Below, in pieces: positions 7,484-16,123 of a stretch of 35,909 nucleotides of DNA. The stretch comes from Candidatus Bathyarchaeota archaeon. Its GTDB lineage: Archaea; Thermoproteota; Bathyarchaeia; JAPDIZ01. The position numbers and the translations under genes were made by a program. The notes beneath the pieces were generated by a model. The model saw nothing but the letters and a program-made list of their open reading frames with translations, was not told the origin of the DNA and searched no databases. The first letter of the stretch is position 1. Each line of letters opens with the position of its first letter. The stretch covers positions 33,272-69,180 of the forward strand of contig JAPDIZ010000003.1 in the NCBI GenBank assembly GCA_029259355.1, read 5' to 3'.

Positions 7484-8188
7484 TTAACTTTTACCCGCTA
7501 ACGCCTCGATGACCTCGGCAGCAGCTCTCAGCCCACTGACTACTCTAACGCGTGGGTGCTTAATAGTCTCCTTCTGGAAAGATCTCCTCACCCATATAGC
7601 CCAAAGCCCAGCCTCTACTGCTGGAAGCACGTCGTGTATCAGAGAATCCCCCACCATAACTACTTGTTCGGGAGACGCGTTCACCCTTTCCAAAGCTCTT
7701 TCGTAGAACACTCTTTCGGTCTTCCTTGCGCCCAAGCAATTCTCATCAAACACATAGTCGAAAACCTCTTCCCCTAGCGCTTTGGAGACAGCTCTCGCCT
7801 TCTCCTTTGAGTAGCTGTTGGTGGCTAAACCGACGCGAACTCCTGCTGCACGAATCCGAGCAAAGAATTCTTGAACATCTTCGTAAAACACAGGTCTTTG
7901 CCAGCAGCTTCTCTCTCCCTCCACGAACCTCGCGTACAGAGACTCCTCGAGCTGCGGAGAGTAAGCTACGCCAAAGTAGTTGGACACAAGCCTTGCGTGA
8001 AAGCTCACGCTGTCGTGCTTTTCAGGGAAGAAGCGGTGAACCACTCCTCTGTGCAGCTCGTCTAGGTATATTCTCCAAAACTTCTTGCCTGACCACCCAA
8101 GAAAGCCTTCGAAGGCTCTGGCAAATGCCCCATCAGAATCACTTAGCGTGTTGTCGTAGTCTACCAGCACGACTTCCACGTACAACAA
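7484..8188 (-). CDS. HAD-superfamily hydrolase
   Basis: A 234-residue haloacid-dehalogenase-type phosphatase. Motif I is DYDNT with the catalytic Asp at residues 10 and 12. A helical cap follows (about 16-95). Motif II is the Thr/Ser of LATNS (about 124-126), motif III is a Lys near GARKTERVF, and motif IV is GDSLIHD (about 180-186). The layout is that of class I cap phosphatases such as phosphoglycolate phosphatase or pyrimidine 5'-nucleotidase; the substrate cannot be read from sequence. The start is one of two adjacent TTG codons after GAGATGAG. It lies between tRNA-Thr and tRNA-Leu on the same strand. Confidence 0.82.
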   Translation of the reverse strand: MLYVEVVLVDYDNTLSDSDGAFARAFEGFLGWSGKKFWRIYLDELHRGVVHRFFPEKHDSVSFHARLVSNYFGVAYSPQLEESLYARFVEGERSCWQRPVFYEDVQEFFARIRAAGVRVGLATNSYSKEKARAVSKALGEEVFDYVFDENCLGARKTERVFYERALERVNASPEQVVMVGDSLIHDVLPAVEAGLWAIWVRRSFQKETIKHPRVRVVSGLRAAAEVIEALAGKS

Positions 8189-8228
8189 CTCTCATCTCGC
8201 GGAAGCAAATGGCTGAAAAGAGCTTCTT

Positions 8229-8304
8229 TGGAGCCCCGGGCGGGATTCGAACCCGCGATCTGCGGCTTACGAGGCCGCCGCCTTAACCGCTAGGCTACCG
8301 GGGC
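8229..8304 (-). tRNA. tRNA-Thr(CGT)
   Basis: 76 bases with encoded CCA. The acceptor GCCCCGG pairs with CCGGGGC, discriminator T. The anticodon stem GCGGC/GCCGC holds loop CTCGTAA, anticodon CGT. The T arm is GCGGG/CCCGC. No intron. A TATA-like GATTTAAAC (8331-8339) lies about 30 bp upstream, inside the last codons of thiL. Confidence 0.96.
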
Positions 8305-8313
8305 TACAAACCT

Positions 8314-9324
8314 TCAAAATCTGCCCAACGGTTTAAATCTTTTAGTTAGGTGCTCCCAGCCAATAGGCTCGATAGGAGTGGGGGGGCTTCCCTCAAGCTC
8401 TAGCCAAACACCTTCTCCGCTCTCAACACATCCGATCTTCACGAGGGAGCCACCGACGCTTTCCACAGCCTTGAGCGCATCTTCCCACCTATCTTCCTTG
8501 ATGGCGTAGACGAGCTCGTACTCGTCTCCCCCATACAGCACGAGATTCCTCACATCAAGCTCTTCGCGCTTCGGGAGCTTCTCGACTATTGGATGAGTGG
8601 GTAGCGCCGTGATCTTAATGGCTACTCCGCTTCTCCTAGCTATCTCGTGGAGAGACCAAGCCAAGCCATCGGAGCAGTCGATGGAGGCTGAGGCAGCGCC
8701 TGACTCGGCTATTGCTATACCCTCTCTCAGCCTAGCTTGAGGCGCATAGACCAGTTTCTTTACCTCTTCCAAGACATCTTCAGGGATTTGGTAGCCGTTT
8801 AGTAGAGCCAGAAATGCTAGCGCGGTGTGGCCGAAGTATCCCGTAGTAGCTACGATGTCCCCCGGCTTTGCCCCACTCCTCGGCACGATGCACTTTCGAT
8901 CGATGGTTCCTATGCAGAAGCCTGCTAAGAAGAAGGTGTTTGAGAACTCTGTGTCTCCTCCGAGGACGCGTATCCCATACTCCTTGGTCGCTGAGTTTAT
9001 GCCCCTAGCCACCTCGCTTATAACCACGGTCTCCGTATCTGGGGGGATCCCCCAAGACACCAACATCCCAACCGGCTTCGCTCCCTTCGCCGCGAGATCG
9101 CTAATGTTAGCAACAACCAGCTTTTTGCCAAGTTGGTCATAGGACATTCCGGGAAGAAGGTCGCTTTCCACCGTTACGCAGTCTGTATGGAAAACCACAC
9201 ATGAATCTCCGATGAGCTTCGCAGCGACATCGTCTCCGATACCGAGCAGCTCCTCTACGTCTTTCTCAAGCTCTCGAGCAATGAGCTCGATGATCCCTCG
9301 CTCACCAATGTCTATCGCTCTCAT
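8314..9324 (-). CDS. thiL: Thiamine-monophosphate kinase
   Basis: A 336-residue member of the PurM/ThiL ATP-grasp-like fold that phosphorylates thiamine monophosphate to the diphosphate, the active cofactor. Visible family motifs are GIGDDVAA at the N-terminus (nucleotide and metal binding), HTDCV, LVVANISDLAAKGAKP, GGDTEFS, ASIDCSDGLAWSL and YGGDEYELV. Its length is normal for ThiL. The ATG at 9324 follows AAGGGTG and begins the conserved N-terminus; reading further upstream would translate the tRNA-Arg gene. Only 13 bases separate the start from the tRNA CCA end, so the gene probably relies on the tRNA promoter. Confidence 0.94.
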   Translation of the reverse strand: MRAIDIGERGIIELIARELEKDVEELLGIGDDVAAKLIGDSCVVFHTDCVTVESDLLPGMSYDQLGKKLVVANISDLAAKGAKPVGMLVSWGIPPDTETVVISEVARGINSATKEYGIRVLGGDTEFSNTFFLAGFCIGTIDRKCIVPRSGAKPGDIVATTGYFGHTALAFLALLNGYQIPEDVLEEVKKLVYAPQARLREGIAIAESGAASASIDCSDGLAWSLHEIARRSGVAIKITALPTHPIVEKLPKREELDVRNLVLYGGDEYELVYAIKEDRWEDALKAVESVGGSLVKIGCVESGEGVWLELEGSPPTPIEPIGWEHLTKRFKPLGRF

Positions 9325-9337
9325 GGCAACACCCTTT

Positions 9338-9426
<89 letters not shown>

Positions 9427-9467
9427 AAGCAAGAATATTGGGGGTGGGGATCGACTTTTAAACTTCA

Positions 9468-10124
9468 CTAAAGCCTAATCAGCTTACTCCACACACCCAT
9501 CCTCAGAGCGACCTCAGCAGGTATGTCAACAACCCTATCCGCCTTCTCCAAGATCACCGAGTCGCTGCTTGCGACCACGTCGCCAAAGGTTATGGAGGAC
9601 TTATCAGCCATCTCGACAGCTTGAGATGATGCGTTCAAGCCCTGTGACGAAAAGAGCTTCTGCGTATACGCTGCTAACTCGCCGCTTTTGCTCACCTGCT
9701 TGTCGAAAAATACGCGTACTTCTTTCGGAGACGCGTCTACGAGAACAGAGGCTATTTGCTTAAGCGCTGAGTAAGTTGTGTCCGATATGCTGTGCTTTCT
9801 GAAAGCGCTTGCAATGTCCCTAAGCACTCCATCGTCGCAGATGAAAACAGGCTGGTTGCTTAGCAAGCTCTCCACGGTGATTAGGACGTTGTATCCGTCA
9901 ACAGCTAGAGACTTCCCGCGAACCTCCTTGATGGAGCATATCTTTCGACGGTGACGAGCTGCTGTCGCGTCGTCGTAAACTACTCGGTACAGGATTAAGC
10001 GCTCAACTCGCGAGAGGCCGTAGCGGTCTCCAACAAAGCCTACGCTTCGCTCCCGCTTATACCCCCTAGAAAGAAGGAAGCGGAGGTCTTGAGCAGCGTC
10101 TAGGACTACTCGCCTAATCCGCAA
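9468..10124 (-). CDS. DUF434-family archaeal protein
   Basis: A 218-residue conserved archaeal protein. The N-terminal ~60 residues match the DUF434 type (AAQDLRFLLSRGYKRE, then RYGLSRVERLILYRVVY). The rest, with VDGYNVLITVES and a CDDGVLRDI segment, resembles the partner domain DUF5616 and loosely recalls a PIN/NYN nuclease layout with scattered Asp residues. Function is unknown; a nuclease role is only a guess from the Asp pattern. The TTG start lies eight bases after the leuS stop with GGAG (10136-10139) upstream, so it is the last gene of the alaS-leuS transcript. Confidence 0.75.
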   Translation of the reverse strand: MRIRRVVLDAAQDLRFLLSRGYKRERSVGFVGDRYGLSRVERLILYRVVYDDATAARHRRKICSIKEVRGKSLAVDGYNVLITVESLLSNQPVFICDDGVLRDIASAFRKHSISDTTYSALKQIASVLVDASPKEVRVFFDKQVSKSGELAAYTQKLFSSQGLNASSQAVEMADKSSITFGDVVASSDSVILEKADRVVDIPAEVALRMGVWSKLIRL

Positions 10125-10132
10125 ACACTAGA

Positions 10133-13021
10133 CTACTCCAAGTATATCGCTGGTCTATACGGCTGAGCTAGCTCGGACCTCCCCTTGGGATCGTATGCGT
10201 CGGGATCTCCTTCGCGAAACACCTGTACCTCAGCGCCAAGCTCTTTGCTGAGGAACTCTTTGACGTCTTCGAGCATTGAGTACTCGTCTACCATACCCAA
10301 CGAGAGCCGCTTCTTCCTAATGTCTGGGTGAGTTGAGCGAACAGCCTCCGCCATGCGGTTAACAAGCTTTACGAGCTTGGGCATCTCCTTCTTATCCATT
10401 CCGAGCTTTTCGCAGAAGGACTTGGCTAGATCGCCCACATCCTTACCCTCTTCGATCCGCTTAACCACCTCTAGGTACAGATCCCACTTCCACGGCTTAG
10501 CGGTGTATAGGCATATCCTCTTGGGCTTTGTCTTGGTGGCTCTAGCGATGTTCTGAACGTCGTCAATGACGGACTTCACCAGCTCCTCGCATTCGTCTGC
10601 CAAGGGATCTACCTCAAAGTCCTCGGGCTTTGGCCAAGGAGCGATTGACACAAACGGAGGCTTGTCCAAAGCCTCCCAAAGCTCTTCGCATGTGTATGGG
10701 ATGAAGGGTGCTAGAAGCCTTAGCCAAGCGTCGACCACTCGTCTCAGCGTCTCGCCATCGGGTCGCTTAGCCCTCCTTAGATACCACCTGATGTCGTTCC
10801 ACACCTCGTAGAGCGCTATCTCTATGGCTGTCCTGGTCTTCAGCTGCTCCAAGCTCTCGGTAACGTCCTTTACGCGCTGGGCAAGCCTGTTGATTATCCA
10901 GCGCTCTATGTGGGTCTTCTCGGGAACAGGCTCGTAGGAAGCGAGTTCCTTCACGAATCTGTGGAGATGCTCAAGTCTTCTCTTTATCTCCTCGACATCC
11001 TTTGCTCTCCAGTCAGGGTCGTCCATGCCCTGCGCGCCGAGCAAGAGCGCAGCGCGGGCGGCGTCGGCTCCGTAGGTCTCGATAGCGCCCCTTAGGGTGA
11101 CGAAGTTGCCCTTAGACTTAGACATCTTCTGCCCCTCGATCATGACCATGCCGTTTACGCCAATACCCTTAGGCCAAAGCTCTTTTGGAAACAGCGCTGT
11201 GTGCTGAAACACGAAGAAGGTTAGGTGATTGGGCACCAGCTCCTTAGCCGAGTTTCTCAAGTCGATGGGGTACCAGTAGAGGAACTCGTTCCTCATCTCC
11301 TCCAAGACCTCTCTGGGTATGCCAGTTGCTTCAGACACCTTGCTTGGATCGCCCTCGCCTCTAAACACGTAGTCAAAGACCTCATCGGTGAGCTGCTCGG
11401 GAGAGATCTGGTGCTTCTTTATAGCCCAAGCAATGGTGTAGAACGCCATGTAAACGGTTGAGTCGCTGAGGGTTTCGACGATCCAGTCTGGGCTCCACGG
11501 CAGTGGAGTACCCAACCCCGTCTTCCTCGCACACGCCCAATCCCTTAGCCAGTCGATCACTTCGTGGAACCACTGCCTAGCTGCTTCTGGGTATATTTTA
11601 GCAGAGTCGATGAGTTCGTGAGCCTTTTTCTTCCACTCAGGGTCTGAGTACCTCAGGAACCACTGGTCTGCGATAATCTTGACCACGCATGGCGTAGTGC
11701 ACCTGCAGATAACGGGCTGTGGGAGGTCGTACATGATGTCAGCGATTCCGCTTCGAACAAAGTCATCGATAATCCTCTGCTTAACCCCTCTAACCGACTC
11801 TCCCGCGTAGGGGCCGCAGTTCTGCTTAAGCACGCCCGTGTGGAACTCCTTCTTGTAGATGATCTTGGTGGCTTCCTCAGCCTTCGGGTCCTTCTGATCA
11901 ACCACCTTCATCTGCTCAACTATCTCGATAGCGGGGTATTCGCCAAACTCCTCTACCTCTATTATGGAGATGGGCTTGATCTCCTCAACCTCTTTTGGCG
12001 AGATGCCGAACTCCTTGAGGACATCGGGGTTCTTTACGAGGTCTCGTAGACCGAGCCAGTCGTAGGGTGCGTGAGCTGGAACGCTGTAGACTACACCAGA
12101 GCCGTTTTTGGGGTCTACGAACCAAGCAGGGAGTATAAGAAGCTCTCTGCCGCTGATGGGGTCTTTACACTTCTTGCCGATCAGCTCTCTGCCCTTCAAC
12201 CACCTCTTTACTGAAACCTTCTTCAGCTGCTCCTTAAGTTTCTCCGCAGCCTCTTCGCTGATAATCCACTTCTCCTCGTCTACCTCCGCCTCTACGTAGG
12301 TCGCGTCGGGGTTTATCCAGAGGTTGGTGACGCCATAGATAGTTTCTGGCCTAAAAGTTGCTGCAGGCAGGTATGCGTCGCCGAAGGAGAACTTGATAAG
12401 CACATACTCCTCAGGCGAAACACCCTCTCCCTCAAGCCTATCGTGATCGCCGGTCGGGCTCTCACACCTAGGGCACCACACAACAGGATGCGTCCCAATA
12501 GTGACGTATCCTAGCTTCCTGAGGGTTCTGTACTGCCACTCGATGAACTTGCTGTAGTGTGGGTGGTACTTGGTTGTGTGGAACTCTCTCCTCCAATCTA
12601 TTGAGAAACCTATCCGCTCAGCGGTTTTTCGATTTTCACGCGTGTAGTACTTAGCCATGTAGACAGGGTCTACAAACTTCTTCAGCTCTTCCTCAGGAAC
12701 CCCGTCTATATTCTTTATCGCCCAGATTACTTGGGGATCTCCCTTCGCTATCCGCTCAGCCGCCCCCACAATAGGCTCTCCAGTCCAGTGCCATGCCCAA
12801 GGAAACAGCGCGTTGTACCCGCACATGCGCTTGTACCTAGCGATAACATCAACGCGCGTAGCCGTGAAGCCGTGCCCAACGTGAAGAGGCCCGTTTACGT
12901 ATGGGTAAGGGAAGGTGACGAAGAACTTAGGCTTAGATGGGTTGGGGTCTGCCTCGAATATCCTAGCCTCTTTCCACCTACTCAGCCACTTCTCCTCTAT
13001 CTCAGCCCAATTTATTGGCAT
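10133..13021 (-). CDS. leuS: Leucyl-tRNA synthetase
   Basis: A 962-residue archaeal-type class I synthetase that charges tRNA-Leu; two tRNA-Leu genes are in this window. The HIGH motif is HVGH (47-50) in the PYVNGPLHVGH context. The CP1 editing domain has TFRPETIYGVTN, and KMSKS is at 632-636. The helical anticodon-binding and archaeal C-terminal domains complete the protein; the length is normal. The ATG follows GGAGGT by seven bases. It lies 76 bases downstream of alaS on the same strand, in a probable operon. A short leader hairpin lies between them. Confidence 0.97.
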   Translation of the reverse strand: MPINWAEIEEKWLSRWKEARIFEADPNPSKPKFFVTFPYPYVNGPLHVGHGFTATRVDVIARYKRMCGYNALFPWAWHWTGEPIVGAAERIAKGDPQVIWAIKNIDGVPEEELKKFVDPVYMAKYYTRENRKTAERIGFSIDWRREFHTTKYHPHYSKFIEWQYRTLRKLGYVTIGTHPVVWCPRCESPTGDHDRLEGEGVSPEEYVLIKFSFGDAYLPAATFRPETIYGVTNLWINPDATYVEAEVDEEKWIISEEAAEKLKEQLKKVSVKRWLKGRELIGKKCKDPISGRELLILPAWFVDPKNGSGVVYSVPAHAPYDWLGLRDLVKNPDVLKEFGISPKEVEEIKPISIIEVEEFGEYPAIEIVEQMKVVDQKDPKAEEATKIIYKKEFHTGVLKQNCGPYAGESVRGVKQRIIDDFVRSGIADIMYDLPQPVICRCTTPCVVKIIADQWFLRYSDPEWKKKAHELIDSAKIYPEAARQWFHEVIDWLRDWACARKTGLGTPLPWSPDWIVETLSDSTVYMAFYTIAWAIKKHQISPEQLTDEVFDYVFRGEGDPSKVSEATGIPREVLEEMRNEFLYWYPIDLRNSAKELVPNHLTFFVFQHTALFPKELWPKGIGVNGMVMIEGQKMSKSKGNFVTLRGAIETYGADAARAALLLGAQGMDDPDWRAKDVEEIKRRLEHLHRFVKELASYEPVPEKTHIERWIINRLAQRVKDVTESLEQLKTRTAIEIALYEVWNDIRWYLRRAKRPDGETLRRVVDAWLRLLAPFIPYTCEELWEALDKPPFVSIAPWPKPEDFEVDPLADECEELVKSVIDDVQNIARATKTKPKRICLYTAKPWKWDLYLEVVKRIEEGKDVGDLAKSFCEKLGMDKKEMPKLVKLVNRMAEAVRSTHPDIRKKRLSLGMVDEYSMLEDVKEFLSKELGAEVQVFREGDPDAYDPKGRSELAQPYRPAIYLE

Positions 13022-13042
13022 CTGCTAACCTCCAAAGCTGAG

Positions 13043-13058
13043 GAGCGTGGGTGCGCTC
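13043..13058 (-). promoter_or_regulatory. Small hairpin in the alaS-leuS gap
   Basis: GAGCG and CGCTC form a perfect five-base-pair stem around a six-base loop, just upstream of the leuS ribosome site. It could mark a transcript end or processing site, or be chance. No T-run follows it. Confidence 0.25.
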
Positions 13059-13097
13059 TTCGCTCGCCAATTAGCTAACCCATATCACCGCACAAGC

Positions 13098-15911
13098 TTA
13101 TTTCTTTAGCGCCTCGACGGCTTTTGCGAGGGCTTTGTCCAAGTTCTCCTTGCGCAGCCCTCCCCCTTGGCCAAGGTTCGCTTTCCCGCCTCCTCCACCC
13201 TGTAGCTCAGCTGCGGCTAGCTTAGCCAGCTCCCCAGCGTTTACACCCTGCTTCACCGCATCATCTCCAGCAACTATGACTACGTTAGCTGCTCCGTTAG
13301 TCGTTCCGAGGATCGCTACAACGCTGGGCTCGCGCTTAGCCATCGCTAACCCTATCTGGATGAGGTCGTCCGTAGAAGCTCCCGGCATAGTCGCTGACAC
13401 GACCTTCAGGTTTCCAGCGACTTCGGCTGTGCTCAGCAGCTCGACGGCCTTTGCTTCAGCAACTTCAGCCTTGAACTTCTCCAACTCCTTCCTAGTCTTC
13501 CTAAGCTCATCCACCAGCTGCTTAACCGCCTCCTCAACCCTATCGATGGGCACCTTCAGCGTCGAGGCGACGGTGTTGAGCGACTCCTCCTTCTCTCTTA
13601 TATAGTCGAGAGCTGCTTCTCCCGCAACAAACACGAATCGCTCAACACCATCTTGGATTCTGTCCGTTCTCACGATCTTGATCAACCCAACCTCTCCCGT
13701 AGTGCTGCAGTGAAGACCTCCACAAGCCTCAACGTCCCAATCCCCGATCTTCACCACCCTAATTTCTGCACCGGGAACAGCTCCTCCTTGGTAGAGCCTG
13801 AAGCCGTACTTGGCTTCCGCGTCGTTCCTTGACATCCAAGAAATCTCGACGGGTATATTCTGAAGCACAACTTGGTTAGCCAGCCTCTCGATCTCTGCAA
13901 CCTCTTCTGGAGAAACCCTCTGGAAGTGGGTGATGTCTAGGCGCGCCCTATCAACGTCTTTCTGAGCACCCCACTGCCAAGCATGCTCGCCCAAAACCCT
14001 CCTCGCTGCGCCTATGATTATGTGGGTGGCGGTGTGGTGTCTCCTGAGCCTCTCCCTCCTCTCCCTATCTACTCTGCCCACGACGGACTGGCCCTTGCTG
14101 GGAGCTGGGCCCTCGATCTTGTGGACGACGACATCTCCCACCTTTTGTACATCGACTACTTTGGCCTCTTTTCCATCGAAGGAGATGTAGCCCGTATCCG
14201 CGAGCTGTCCTCCGCCTTCTGGGTAGAAAGCGGTTTGGTTGAGGACAACATAGCCTCCGTCAATAACTGCTTCGACGGTGGCTGAGAACTCGAGTAAAGA
14301 GGGGTCTTCATAGTAGAGGAGCTTCGTCTGAGGCAATCCCTCGACCTTCTTCTCCATCTCCCTAAACCAGTCTTGTACAGCAGCTTCCTCAGGCCTCTCA
14401 TGCCTTTTAGCGATCATGGCGTAGAAGTCAACGGGTATCTCGACCTTGACCCCCTCTGCCTCAGCTACCTCCTTCACAAAGTCGGGTGGCAAGCCGTGCG
14501 AGTCGTAGAACTCGATCAGCTGCTCAAGCGGTAGCTCAGAAACCTTCTTCGCCTTTAGCTCGCTCACCCTCCTCTTGACCAAGGCAGAGCCTTTGGTGAG
14601 GGTTTCTCTGTAGCGCTTCTCCTCCACATCCACCATTTCCAGAATGGTCTGCTCCCTCTCCTTGAACTCGGGGAAGTGGGGAGCTAGGAGGTCTATCTGT
14701 AGCCTAATGATCTCAGCCACCGGAACCTCGAGCCCGATTTCCCTCATGTGCCTGAGAGTTCTCCTTAGAAGAAGCCTCGCTAGGTAGCCTGCTGCGACGT
14801 TGGAGGGGACTATGCCGTCGCCGAGCATGAACGTAAGCGCGTTAGTGTGGTCGGAGATGGCATATATAGCCTCTCTTGGGCGCATGATCCTGTCTAACTC
14901 GTCAGCGGGTATGCCTATCCTCGACGCAACCCTCTGCCTAAGCTCCTCAAATCTCGCTACGCCCTTGAAGTCCATCAGCCCAGCTAGTCTAGAGGCTTCG
15001 CGGAAAATCCGTTCCTCGACCTTGCCAACCCCGCTCCACTCAACCAGCTTATCCACCACTGGACCAAAGGAGGCGTCGTATATGGTCGGAGCGCCTGTGG
15101 TTAGCCAGAGGATTCTCTGGAGGCCGTAGCCCGTATCGACCACCTTCAGATCCATAGGCTCCACGTGGTCGTTGAGGGTGCGGTACTGCATAAAGACGAG
15201 AGTAGCTACTTCAAGCCCCTCCACAAGAACTTCGAAGTCTTCTCCAGCGTTTCCTCCCCCAGCCCACCAATCCTCTATGAACGTGAGCTTCTCAGGGGGG
15301 ATCTTGAACTCTTGGGTGAAGAGCTCGAAGCAGAGCCTCGTGGTGTCGTCGCTCCAGTACACGTACTTGTCTGGGTAGTTGAAGGCGTGGTGAGCGAGCA
15401 TCTCGAACTCAGTTAGGTGCCTCCCCGTCCTCCCAACGTTGTCTACATCCGTGAGCCTGATGCTGGGCTGAGATATGGTCAGTGGGTTTGCTGGGGGAGG
15501 TGCTATTCCGCCAGTGACCCACGGCTGGAAGTCGTAAATCGACGCCCCCACGAGGAATACGTCGTCTCTCCACCTAGCCACCACTGGGTATCGCCGTATG
15601 CGCGTATGCCCTCTTCGCTCGAAGAAGGAGAGGTAGGTTTCCCTAACCTCAGCCATGGTGTACGATCTGGGGGTGGGCGGATTCCCCAAGAAGGAGTATT
15701 CTACGCAAGGCTGGTCTCCGCAGCGCTCCATATCTGGGTTAAGCGTCCAGAAGTACCTCTTGCAAGAAGGGCATTGCCTTCTAACAAAGCCCAGCTCCTT
15801 GAACAGCTCAACCTCGTATATTGACTTAGATGCCAAAGTATCTCCCCTCGACCCGCTCGAATATTTTCTCCAATAAGAGGGATTTAAGAGAAACTGAGAT
15901 TTAGCAACCAC
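13098..15911 (-). CDS. alaS: Alanyl-tRNA synthetase
   Basis: An archaeal-type AlaRS of about 937 residues. An N-terminal zinc-binding stretch (CPSCKRYFWTL, then a CGDQPC pair) is followed by the class II aminoacylation core (SFFERRGHTRI, WVTGG, EFEMLAHHAF). The editing domain has HHTATH near residue 625 and CGGLHC near 727. A coiled coil follows, then a glycine-rich C-terminal DHHA1-type domain (GGGGGKAN). The start is uncertain: further upstream lies the divergent tRNA-Glu gene. GTG at 15911 is the longest start outside it, and a TTG at 15842 would remove 23 residues. It heads the alaS-leuS-DUF434 transcript. Confidence 0.95.
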   Translation of the reverse strand: MVAKSQFLLNPSYWRKYSSGSRGDTLASKSIYEVELFKELGFVRRQCPSCKRYFWTLNPDMERCGDQPCVEYSFLGNPPTPRSYTMAEVRETYLSFFERRGHTRIRRYPVVARWRDDVFLVGASIYDFQPWVTGGIAPPPANPLTISQPSIRLTDVDNVGRTGRHLTEFEMLAHHAFNYPDKYVYWSDDTTRLCFELFTQEFKIPPEKLTFIEDWWAGGGNAGEDFEVLVEGLEVATLVFMQYRTLNDHVEPMDLKVVDTGYGLQRILWLTTGAPTIYDASFGPVVDKLVEWSGVGKVEERIFREASRLAGLMDFKGVARFEELRQRVASRIGIPADELDRIMRPREAIYAISDHTNALTFMLGDGIVPSNVAAGYLARLLLRRTLRHMREIGLEVPVAEIIRLQIDLLAPHFPEFKEREQTILEMVDVEEKRYRETLTKGSALVKRRVSELKAKKVSELPLEQLIEFYDSHGLPPDFVKEVAEAEGVKVEIPVDFYAMIAKRHERPEEAAVQDWFREMEKKVEGLPQTKLLYYEDPSLLEFSATVEAVIDGGYVVLNQTAFYPEGGGQLADTGYISFDGKEAKVVDVQKVGDVVVHKIEGPAPSKGQSVVGRVDRERRERLRRHHTATHIIIGAARRVLGEHAWQWGAQKDVDRARLDITHFQRVSPEEVAEIERLANQVVLQNIPVEISWMSRNDAEAKYGFRLYQGGAVPGAEIRVVKIGDWDVEACGGLHCSTTGEVGLIKIVRTDRIQDGVERFVFVAGEAALDYIREKEESLNTVASTLKVPIDRVEEAVKQLVDELRKTRKELEKFKAEVAEAKAVELLSTAEVAGNLKVVSATMPGASTDDLIQIGLAMAKREPSVVAILGTTNGAANVVIVAGDDAVKQGVNAGELAKLAAAELQGGGGGKANLGQGGGLRKENLDKALAKAVEALKK

Positions 15912-15927
15912 AAAGGATAAGTACCTA
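15912..15927. promoter_or_regulatory. Shared promoter region of alaS and tRNA-Glu
   Basis: AGGATAAGTACC at 15914-15925 is a weak TATA-like element about 30 bp before the tRNA-Glu 5' end. On the other strand it reads GGTACTTATCC and could serve alaS. Only about 40 bp separate the two genes. Confidence 0.35.
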
Positions 15928-15950
15928 CCCTCTTTTTCAGAGAAAACGGA

Positions 15951-16028
15951 GCTCCGGTCGTCTAGCCCGGTCAAGGATAAGGGCCTCTCGAGCCCTTGAC
16001 GCGGGTTCAAATCCCGCCCGGAGCACCA
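15951..16028 (+). tRNA. tRNA-Glu(CTC)
   Basis: 78 bases with CCA. The acceptor GCTCCGG pairs with CCGGAGC, discriminator A. The anticodon stem GGGC/GCCC holds loop CTCTCGA, anticodon CTC. The T arm is GCGGG/CCCGC. No intron. It shares its acceptor and T arms with the intron-bearing tRNA-Glu(TTC) at 23973. tRNA-Leu follows seven bases later, so both probably come from one transcript. Confidence 0.96.
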
Positions 16029-16035
16029 CCTCGGT

Positions 16036-16123
16036 GCGGGGGTTCCCGAGTCAGGTCAAAGGGGTGAGGCTTAGGACCTCATGGCGTAGGCCTTCGTGGG
16101 TTCAAATCCCACCCCCCGCACCA
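16036..16123 (+). tRNA. tRNA-Leu(TAG)
   Basis: A class II tRNA of 88 bases with CCA. The acceptor is GCGGGGG/CCCCCGC. The anticodon stem TGAGG/CCTCA encloses CTTAGGA, anticodon TAG. No intron. The last 22 bases overlap, antisense, the 3' end of the AOR-family gene. All 71 bases outside the anticodon arm match the tRNA-Leu(GAG) at 7365. Confidence 0.96.

Noticed and set aside
11840-12049. Small open frames antisense to leuS, alaS and other long genes
   Set aside because: They are codon-bias shadows: no ribosome sites, no family features, fully inside well-identified genes.
15912-16010. A 33-residue N-terminal extension of alaS
   Set aside because: It would read through the divergent tRNA-Glu gene and has no family similarity.
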